From assembly GCA_018060905.1 (NCBI GenBank), contig JAGOVD010000027.1:1-5877 (forward strand): a stretch of DNA of 5,877 bases. Reading direction: 5' to 3'. Every line of letters begins with the position of its first letter. Positions within the stretch are counted from its first letter, which is position 1. Position numbers and translations under genes: made by a program. Shown one piece after another: positions 1 through 5,320 of this stretch. The notes beneath the pieces are model-generated. The model searched no databases and was not told where the DNA came from. It saw nothing but the letters and a program-made list of their open reading frames with translations. This stretch comes from Minisyncoccota bacterium. Lineage in GTDB: Bacteria; Patescibacteriota; Minisyncoccia; Phycocordibacterales; UBA9973.

Positions 1-2
1 AT

Positions 3-821
3 ATGGAAAAATACATGGAAGAAAACGTCAATAATCCAGACCGGGAAGAGGATATTCGCGTTAATAAAAATGATATCAATAAGAAGAAAAAAACAGGTAA
101 AGGGTTTATAGCAATCGAAGAAATTCCTCAGAAAGAACTGACCGAAGATGAGATATCGGAACAAGAAGAAGGTGCGGATGTAGAAGATTTTTACGATCGA
201 TCGATCAAAGAGGAATACAAGGATGATACTGACGCAGAAGAATCAGATAAGCGAAAAATTGAACAACTAAACAAGGAGCTCAAGTATCATGAAGGTGGTG
301 GAGTAGCGTCAGTATATACAGAGGATCTAGAAGATGGGGAACTCAAGCACAATCCGATTGATTGGGGTAAATACGAGAAACCAAAAAAGGAAGAAGAGTT
401 TCCTGATATTGAAAAAGAAATAACGCCACGAATAGGTCGACGCAAAACAAACGAACCGATTACTTCAATGAGCCATGATAAAGTAATACAAAACAAGCGA
501 TACTCCAGTAGAAAAGACGAGCGGTATTTTGGAGGACAACCCAATACAGGGGCAGAGCACGACAATATGAAAACTCTCAAGACTACACTTGGAAAAAATG
601 ATCGTCCTAAGCTAGAACGTAGTTGGGGAAAGCGGATCAAAGACTTTTTGTTTAAACAAAATAATGAAGAGACTCCTGAGCATACGTTGGAGCAAAAATT
701 TGAAGAACACTCTTTTGTCGAAGATCCTGAAACGGTGACTCATGATGAATTTTCTCTAGAAAAGAATATTGTCGACTGGACAAAAGACGCAGACAAAGAA
801 AAGAAAGACATAGCAGCGTAG
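3..821 (+). CDS. Highly charged, probably disordered protein of unknown function
   Basis: I do not recognise this 272-residue protein. By hand count about 121 residues are charged (45 Glu, 26 Asp, 37 Lys, 13 Arg), giving a strongly acidic protein. It has no cysteine, no signal peptide and no membrane segment. Acidic stretches (residues 36-80) and mixed-charge stretches suggest a largely disordered cytoplasmic protein. A motif L-x-x-N-x-[IV]-D-W-x-K occurs twice, at residues 114-123 and 252-261, the second next to the C-terminus. A short basic, aromatic segment (residues 201-218) could be a small helix. The first ATG is only two bases from the window edge, so the true start may lie upstream; another ATG is at 15. 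The gene is AT-rich (about 36% GC in the first three 60-base lines) compared with recO, which follows after three bases. Length, even composition and a clean stop support a real gene; the function is open. Confidence 0.72.
   Translation: MEKYMEENVNNPDREEDIRVNKNDINKKKKTGKGFIAIEEIPQKELTEDEISEQEEGADVEDFYDRSIKEEYKDDTDAEESDKRKIEQLNKELKYHEGGGVASVYTEDLEDGELKHNPIDWGKYEKPKKEEEFPDIEKEITPRIGRRKTNEPITSMSHDKVIQNKRYSSRKDERYFGGQPNTGAEHDNMKTLKTTLGKNDRPKLERSWGKRIKDFLFKQNNEETPEHTLEQKFEEHSFVEDPETVTHDEFSLEKNIVDWTKDADKEKKDIAA
194..206. repeat. Short CGAT tandem repeat (three units plus one base)
   Basis: The bases CGATCGATCGATC form three CGAT units plus one base inside the first gene, encoding part of the residues around Asp65-Arg66-Ser67. 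A 4-base unit would shift the frame if it slipped, but three copies is too short to be a convincing phase-variable tract. It contains three overlapping GATC sites. Confidence 0.4.
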
Positions 822-824
822 CTC

Positions 825-1397
825 ATGCACACGATCTATCACACCAAGGCGGTGATCATCAAGAGTTTGCCGTCGGGCGAGTCCAATAAGCTCTTTTGGC
901 TCTTTACCCAGGAGCTCGGTCTCGTCGTTGCAGTTGCGACCGGAGTGCGCAAGGGGACTGCGAAGCTCAAAGGACAACTCGTCGATTATGCATTTGTTGA
1001 TGTTGACCTCGTCAAAGGCAAGGACGTCTGGCGACTCGTCTCGGCCACGCTCCAGTTCAACCCACTTGCAGATGATCCGGCACAGCTACTCGCACGCCCA
1101 TACGTGCGCACACTGGCGACACTCGAGCGGTTCTTGGTTGACGAAGGGGTACACAGTGAGCTCTACGCACACATCGAGGAATGCGCACAAGTCCTTACGA
1201 CGGATATGGGCGCCAAGGTCTTTGATACGCTTGCGATCTGGCGCACACTCGTGCACCTGGGGTATGTCGCTATCGAAGAGCACGAACTCCCACTCTTTGC
1301 GCTCCCATTTGAGCAGGCACTCGCGACGATCGATGAACCAACTACCAAGAAATTCATCACACTCGTCAATGAGACGATCAAACAAACACATTTGTAG
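825..1397 (+). CDS. recO: DNA repair protein RecO, short form without zinc site
   Basis: RecO acts in the RecFOR pathway, where with RecR it loads RecA onto SSB-coated single-stranded DNA for gap repair and recombination. Residues 1-78 match the N-terminal OB fold: the opening IYHTKAVIIKSLPSGESNK, then LFTQELGLVVAVATGVRK and the strand around YAFVDVDLVKGKDVWRL. Residues 80-190 form the helical part, including the family-typical LGY at 145-147. The protein has 190 residues against roughly 240 in E. coli, and its only cysteine is Cys120, so the Cys4 zinc site of many RecO proteins is missing after LGY. The start at 825 fits the family, since the OB fold begins within five residues. It is three bases from the stop of the upstream gene, with no Shine-Dalgarno, so translation may be coupled. 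GC is much higher than in that neighbour. The assignment rests on recognised sequence pattern, not a search. Confidence 0.88.
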   Translation: MHTIYHTKAVIIKSLPSGESNKLFWLFTQELGLVVAVATGVRKGTAKLKGQLVDYAFVDVDLVKGKDVWRLVSATLQFNPLADDPAQLLARPYVRTLATLERFLVDEGVHSELYAHIEECAQVLTTDMGAKVFDTLAIWRTLVHLGYVAIEEHELPLFALPFEQALATIDEPTTKKFITLVNETIKQTHL

Positions 1398-1399
1398 GG

Positions 1400-1405
1400 T
1401 ATACT
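1400..1405 (+). promoter_or_regulatory. TATACT -10 box, probable leaderless promoter
   Basis: TATACT lies six bases before the ATG at 1412, immediately after the recO stop. A -10 box at this distance places the transcription start at about the A of the ATG, implying a leaderless mRNA. No good -35 hexamer is seen 16-18 bases upstream (ATCAAA is the best there). The surrounding decamer AGGGTATACT recurs with one change before the gene at 4668, which raises confidence. Confidence 0.6.
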
Positions 1406-1411
1406 AGAGCT

Positions 1412-3307
1412 ATGGCAAATGAAGAAATCGATCATATCGCTGAACTTCAACAGCGACTCTATACCCGTGATCCCGAAAACATCCCCAAGCGCAAGTTTGG
1501 TATCTTGCGTCCTGTGAAGCAAAACACCACATCTACATGGGGGGAGACGGCACTCCCAAAGGAGGAACGGGTCCATCATGTGACTTCGTCGGGGTACAAG
1601 AGATTTTTTCTTTTTGCACTTTTCTTTTTCATTGCAGCGCTCGGTGTTGCACTGTTTTCTTTTTATAGAGGGGCGACGACGCTCTCGAGCAAAAACGTCG
1701 ATCTCGTCATCCTTGGCAACTCCTTTATCGGGGGAGGTGAAGAGCTCCCTATCCAAGTTGAGATAGTAAACAAAAATGCAGCAGCGCTTGAAAACGCAAC
1801 CCTCGTCATCAACTACCCCAAAGGAGCGACCGATGAGACGGGGACTGATGTGGTGCGTATTGAACGACCGCTTGGTAGTGTCGCTTCAGGGAAAACGAAG
1901 AGCGAAGAGTTTATTGCTATTTTATATGGAGAACAAGGCATCAGTCGCGAGATCAAGGCAGTACTGACATACCAACTGGCAGGATCTAGTGCTTCGTTCC
2001 AAAAAGAAAATACGTTCTCGGTCATGGTGAGCTCGAGCCCTGTCGGACTGACCGTCGATACACCGACGGCAGTTGTGTCGAACCAGCCATTCACTCTCAC
2101 CATCAAAAACATGTTTTCCGGCGACAAACTACTTAACAATGTCGTTACTCGTGTGGAGTATCCCAATGGATTTGTTTTCCAGTCAGCCACACCTTCCCCG
2201 ATCAGTGGCAACAATGTCTGGAATCTCGGCGATCTCCAGAAAGGAGATGAGCGGACTATTGCAATTGTAGGGAGACTCATCGGTGAGATCAGTGATGAAA
2301 AAGCATTTCGAATCTATGTCGGTACACCAGAAAATGAGACGAGTAGCAAAATCGCCGTCGCATACAACTCGATACTTTCGACGATGACTATCATCCAGCC
2401 GTTCATTGCGGGAACGATCAGTGTGGGAGGCAAGACTGATGATACGATCGCGCTCACTATGGGACAAAATGTTTCCGGAAAGATCAACTGGGTCAACAAT
2501 TCTGGACAGCGTGTGTCTAATCCGACGTTTACACTCTCACTTGAGGGGTCGACGATTGATACCGCATCGATCGTTGCACCCGATAGCTACTATAACCAGC
2601 TCGATCGCACGATTACGTGGACACCTGATTCAAACAGTGCGCTGACGAGCATTGCGCCAGGGGATAGAGGAGAGTTTCCATTTACATTTGAGGTCATACC
2701 ATCAGAAAATGGAGAGTCACGTGATATTGTGCTCGGGCTTTCGATTAGTGGATCATTCCCTGATCAAGGAGGTATCGCGCAGGAGATCAACACGATAGAT
2801 CAAAAAACGATTCGGTTTGCATCAAACCTGCAGTTCGCCGCACAAGGACTCTACTCCATCGGTCCTATAAAAAACAGTGGTCCCTATCCACCGCGCGCAG
2901 ATATTGAGACAACTTACACACTCAACTGGACCATGCTACCGACTGACAATGCGCTCACCAATGCGACTGCATCGGCAGTGCTACCGTCTGGTGTTACATG
3001 GGCAGGCGTCATCGTTCCTGCATCTGAAAATCTCACCTATAATGCTGACTCACGAACGGTGACATGGATGATCGGCCCACTCCCAAAAATAACAGCAACA
3101 CCGAAAAATCGAAGTGTCTCATTTCAGGTGAAAGCTCGACCCACTAAAACACAGGTAGGGAGCCCACTCTTCTTGCTCGGCGAAACGACGATCACCGCAA
3201 CGGATACAGTCGCAGGAGTACCGATCACTGCAACACGAGGGTCAGTGACGACCAAATTTGACACTGATCCAGCCTATACCACGGGGACCGATCGTGTGCT
3301 ACCATAA
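1412..3307 (+). CDS. Membrane-anchored surface protein with repeated Ig-like (DUF11-like) modules
   Basis: This 631-residue protein has a polar N-terminal tail (1-62), one strongly hydrophobic membrane segment (about 65-85, rich in Phe, Leu and Ala) and a long Thr/Ser/Asn-rich, cysteine-free remainder that is presumably extracellular. The outer part reads as about four beta-sandwich modules, near 95-206, 211-305, 330-430 and 480-610. They share elements typical of DUF11/CARDB-type folds: an N-rich turn followed by YPKG (135-138), YPNG (250-253) or LPSG (524-527), then W or TW (270, 403, 552) and a late Gly/Lys-rich turn. Residues 387-403 and 534-552 both end in R-T-[IV]-T-W. Such modules usually serve as stalks or in adhesion; that role is inferred. 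The tail before the membrane segment is basic (KRKFGILRPVK), fitting a cytoplasmic N-terminus. glyS follows after six bases. The exact family is not recognised. Confidence 0.85.
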   Translation: MANEEIDHIAELQQRLYTRDPENIPKRKFGILRPVKQNTTSTWGETALPKEERVHHVTSSGYKRFFLFALFFFIAALGVALFSFYRGATTLSSKNVDLVILGNSFIGGGEELPIQVEIVNKNAAALENATLVINYPKGATDETGTDVVRIERPLGSVASGKTKSEEFIAILYGEQGISREIKAVLTYQLAGSSASFQKENTFSVMVSSSPVGLTVDTPTAVVSNQPFTLTIKNMFSGDKLLNNVVTRVEYPNGFVFQSATPSPISGNNVWNLGDLQKGDERTIAIVGRLIGEISDEKAFRIYVGTPENETSSKIAVAYNSILSTMTIIQPFIAGTISVGGKTDDTIALTMGQNVSGKINWVNNSGQRVSNPTFTLSLEGSTIDTASIVAPDSYYNQLDRTITWTPDSNSALTSIAPGDRGEFPFTFEVIPSENGESRDIVLGLSISGSFPDQGGIAQEINTIDQKTIRFASNLQFAAQGLYSIGPIKNSGPYPPRADIETTYTLNWTMLPTDNALTNATASAVLPSGVTWAGVIVPASENLTYNADSRTVTWMIGPLPKITATPKNRSVSFQVKARPTKTQVGSPLFLLGETTITATDTVAGVPITATRGSVTTKFDTDPAYTTGTDRVLP

Positions 3308-3313
3308 AAGCCT

Positions 3314-4651
3314 ATGAAAGACCCTGTATCTATGGAACAACTCGTCAGCCTCTGTAAGCGCAAAGGCTTTATTTTCCAAGGGTCTGAGATATATGGAGGA
3401 ATGGCTGGTATCTATGACTACGGACCACTTGGGGTTGCACTCAAGGACAATATCAAACAGCTCTGGTGGAAGCAGTTCGTGAGCGATCGAGAAGATATGT
3501 ATGGTATCGACGCTGCTATTTTGATGAATCAAAAAGTATGGCAGGCAAGCGGACACGTGGGGGGTTTTTCTGATCCGCTCGTAGAATGTAGTAACTGCAA
3601 ATCACGATTTCGTGCGGACCATGTCGAGAGCACAATGTGTCCAACCTGCGAAAAAGAGGGAACACTCGGCGAAGCGCGTCAGTTCAATATGATGTTCAAG
3701 ACAAGTGTGGGTGCAGTGGAGAGCGATGACTCTATCTCATACCTTCGCCCAGAGACTGCGCAGGGTATGTTTGTGAACTTTAAAAACATACTCGACACAT
3801 TTTCACCCAAGCTTCCGTTTGGTATGGCACAGATCGGCAAGGCATTTCGTAATGAAATTGCACCGCGCGACTTTATATTTCGCGTCCGTGAATTTGAGCA
3901 AATGGAAATCGAATACTTCGTCGACCCGAGAGATGAAGCAAGGGTCAATGAGACGTTTGATGCACTCTATGGAGAGCAACTAAAGTTTTTGGAAACTATC
4001 GGACTTCCAAAAGAAGGTATTCATAAAATTGAAGTACCCGATGGAGATCGCGCACACTACTCCAAGCGAAGTGTCGATACTGAGTTTGATTTTCCATTTG
4101 GACAAAAGGAGCTCCTTGGTCTTGCATACCGTACCGACTACGACCTCAAGGCACACACAACAGCAAGTGGTACTGACCTCAATTATTTTGATGAAGAAAC
4201 AAAAGAACGCTTCACCCCACACTGCATCGAGCCAACGTTTGGTGTTGATCGCCTCGTCCTTGCTGTGCTTGCAAGTGCGTATCAGGAAGTAGGAGAGGGT
4301 GATGACAAGCGAGTGTTCCTCAAACTCGAGCCACGTGTTGCACCAGTTAAAGTTTGTGTTTCACCACTCTTGAAAAATAAACCAGAGATCGTCGCAAAAG
4401 CACGGGAAGTGTTTGGCATGCTCAAGAAAAAGTTTGGCGCGATCATGTGGGATGACAACGGCAATATCGGCAAGCGCTATCGCAGACAGGACGAGATCGG
4501 GACACCATGGTGCATCGTCATCGACTTCGATACCCTCGGCGAAAATTCTGATCTCCTCGATACTGTCACCATTCGTGATCGTGACACCGGTACCCAAGAG
4601 CGTATTGCGATTGGAGAGCTTGAAATGTATATAAATAACAAATTGAAATAA
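3314..4651 (+). CDS. glyS: Glycyl-tRNA synthetase, alpha2 type (class II)
   Basis: This cytoplasmic enzyme charges tRNA-Gly with glycine using ATP. It is the single-chain alpha2 form, not the separate alpha and beta subunits of E. coli. The N-terminus reads MEQLVSLCKRKGFIFQGSEI then YGGMAGIYDYGPLG (27-40), diagnostic of the family. A Cys2-Cys2 zinc module is visible (C92-x2-C95 and C109-x2-C112). The catalytic core shows LRPETAQGMFVNF (144-156), motif 2 FRNEIAPRDFIFRVREFEQME (178-198) and motif 3 EPTFGVDRLVLAVL (306-319). Residues 345-440 are the anticodon-binding domain, with GKRYRRQDEIGTPWC (386-400). At 445 residues it is near-complete for compact bacterial forms. ATG at 3314 is chosen, but Met7 (base 3332) is an equally natural start by family alignment. 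There is no Shine-Dalgarno or clear promoter, and it begins six bases after the previous stop, so it is probably co-transcribed. Confidence 0.97.
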   Translation: MKDPVSMEQLVSLCKRKGFIFQGSEIYGGMAGIYDYGPLGVALKDNIKQLWWKQFVSDREDMYGIDAAILMNQKVWQASGHVGGFSDPLVECSNCKSRFRADHVESTMCPTCEKEGTLGEARQFNMMFKTSVGAVESDDSISYLRPETAQGMFVNFKNILDTFSPKLPFGMAQIGKAFRNEIAPRDFIFRVREFEQMEIEYFVDPRDEARVNETFDALYGEQLKFLETIGLPKEGIHKIEVPDGDRAHYSKRSVDTEFDFPFGQKELLGLAYRTDYDLKAHTTASGTDLNYFDEETKERFTPHCIEPTFGVDRLVLAVLASAYQEVGEGDDKRVFLKLEPRVAPVKVCVSPLLKNKPEIVAKAREVFGMLKKKFGAIMWDDNGNIGKRYRRQDEIGTPWCIVIDFDTLGENSDLLDTVTIRDRDTGTQERIAIGELEMYINNKLK

Positions 4652-4654
4652 GAG

Positions 4655-4660
4655 TATACT
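4655..4660 (+). promoter_or_regulatory. TATACT -10 box, probable leaderless promoter
   Basis: TATACT lies seven bases before the ATG at 4668, just after the glyS stop, so transcription would start at or within a base or two of the ATG. It sits inside a perfect 10-base palindrome, GAGTATACTC (4652-4661), so a -10-like hexamer is also present on the other strand. The -35 region is only AT-rich, with no TTGACA-like hexamer at 16-18 bases. The decamer AGAGTATACT differs at one base from the one before the gene at 1412. Confidence 0.6.
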
Positions 4661-4667
4661 CACATAT

Positions 4668-5258
4668 ATGAATAAACAATCAGGATTTATAGGAATACTT
4701 ATAGCAATAGTGGTAGTTCTTGGTATTACAGGATACGTTGTCTATGATCACAAATTAAATACGGAAGTAGTTTCGTTGAATACAAATCCTTCAGATACGG
4801 CTGCTATTCCGAACGATGAGTCATCTGAGCCAAAAACTGTGACTTCTACCCAAACAACGACCGGAACTTCTATCACTGATAATGGATCTGTCACAGTAAA
4901 AATGTCAAACACTACAACTGAGAATTGTGGTACTGCGGGATGTTTTGAACAGCATTTTGCAGCATGTACACCTGCAAAAGCAGACATTACAGGGGCGTTC
5001 GATACTTCACGGTACGAAATCATAGGATCGGTACCAGGTGGCTGCAAGATGACCGAAGAATACACATCGCTTATGATGGACTACACGCCAAGCTGGAAAA
5101 ATAAACCGATGACATGTACATATGATAATCGTGTTAATGTAGCAACAGCAGTCGCACAAATGCATACCAATATCTTGAATGGAGAAAACGTAACGTGTAC
5201 TGGCCCTCTATATCAAACATTGCTCGCAGCTGGAGTATCTATTAGAAACTCTCAATAA
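4668..5258 (+). CDS. Prepilin-like single-pass protein with six-cysteine outer domain
   Basis: This 196-residue protein begins MNKQSGFIGILIAIVVVLGI, a short basic start followed by a hydrophobic segment (about 7-26). The Gly6-Phe7 junction after Lys/Gln/Ser resembles a prepilin peptidase site, but the glutamate normally at mature position 5 is replaced by Leu11, so it may be an atypical pilin or simply a membrane anchor. Residues 37-85 form a Ser/Thr-rich low-complexity linker. The outer domain has six cysteines (87, 92, 100, 126, 150, 177), compatible with three disulfides; the first part is CGTAGCFEQHFAACTPAKAD and the next cysteine follows GSVPGG. An even cysteine number beyond a membrane anchor suggests an exported, oxidised fold. 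It has its own -10 box and no Shine-Dalgarno. GC is low (about 38% in its first full lines), unlike glyS. The family is not known to me; export is well supported, function is not. Confidence 0.82.
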   Translation: MNKQSGFIGILIAIVVVLGITGYVVYDHKLNTEVVSLNTNPSDTAAIPNDESSEPKTVTSTQTTTGTSITDNGSVTVKMSNTTTENCGTAGCFEQHFAACTPAKADITGAFDTSRYEIIGSVPGGCKMTEEYTSLMMDYTPSWKNKPMTCTYDNRVNVATAVAQMHTNILNGENVTCTGPLYQTLLAAGVSIRNSQ

Positions 5259-5265
5259 TTATTGA
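5252..5265. repeat. 14-base perfect AT-rich palindrome over a stop codon
   Basis: TCAATAATTATTGA equals its own reverse complement and spans the TAA stop (5256-5258) of the Cys-rich gene. It has no loop, no GC-rich stem and no T-run directly after it, so it is a poor rho-independent terminator. It could be a dimeric-regulator site ahead of the peptidase gene, or chance in AT-rich DNA. Confidence 0.35.
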
Positions 5266-5286
5266 TGGTGACCTATATCTATCTTG

Positions 5287-5305
5287 TCCTTCCTTTCCTT
5301 TTCCT
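5287..5305 (+). other. Uninterrupted pyrimidine tract in the leader of the peptidase gene
   Basis: Nineteen consecutive pyrimidines (TCCTTCCTTTCCTTTTCCT) built from regularly spaced CC pairs lie 15 bases before the peptidase ATG at 5321. They occupy the only gap of notable size in the window (5259-5320, 62 bases). No Shine-Dalgarno is present. A TATTTA (5305-5310) or TACAAT (5312-5317) could be a -10 element, but spacing is poor for both. A role in transcription or in ribosomal protein S1 binding is speculative. Confidence 0.35.
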
Positions 5306-5320
5306 ATTTAATACAATCCT

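Noticed and set aside
287..640. 117-residue minus-strand frame opposite the first gene
   Set aside because: It is a Ser/Phe/Pro-rich mirror of a Glu/Lys/Arg-rich gene with no start signal; the + strand reading is longer and lies in the gene row.
928..1407. 159-residue open frame in another + frame inside recO
   Set aside because: Its Ser/His/Arg-rich composition is typical of an out-of-frame reading, and recO in the chosen frame matches its family from end to end.
1163..1756. Long 197-residue open frame on the minus strand across recO and the next gene
   Set aside because: It overlaps two well-supported + strand genes, is rich in Cys/Arg/Ser in the way antisense frames are, and matches no family I know. 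It is a shadow frame.
3300..3305. TACCAT as a leaderless -10 box for glyS
   Set aside because: It matches the consensus at four of six bases and lies eight bases from the ATG, but it encodes the end of the previous gene and lacks the AGRGTATACT context, so read-through from upstream is more likely.
3..5258. Possible alternative genetic code (UGA = Gly), as in some CPR lineages
   Set aside because: No in-frame TGA occurs in the recognised genes, and RecO and GlyRS are full and collinear under the standard code. No gene here ends in TGA, so the test is not absolute.
5245..5310. Rho-independent terminator after the Cys-rich gene
   Set aside because: The palindrome there is pure AT at its core with no loop, and the following run is mixed C/T, not a T-tract.
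5312..5317. TACAAT as a -10 box for the peptidase gene
   Set aside because: It ends only three bases before the ATG, so transcription would start inside the coding region; no supporting -35 at a sensible distance.
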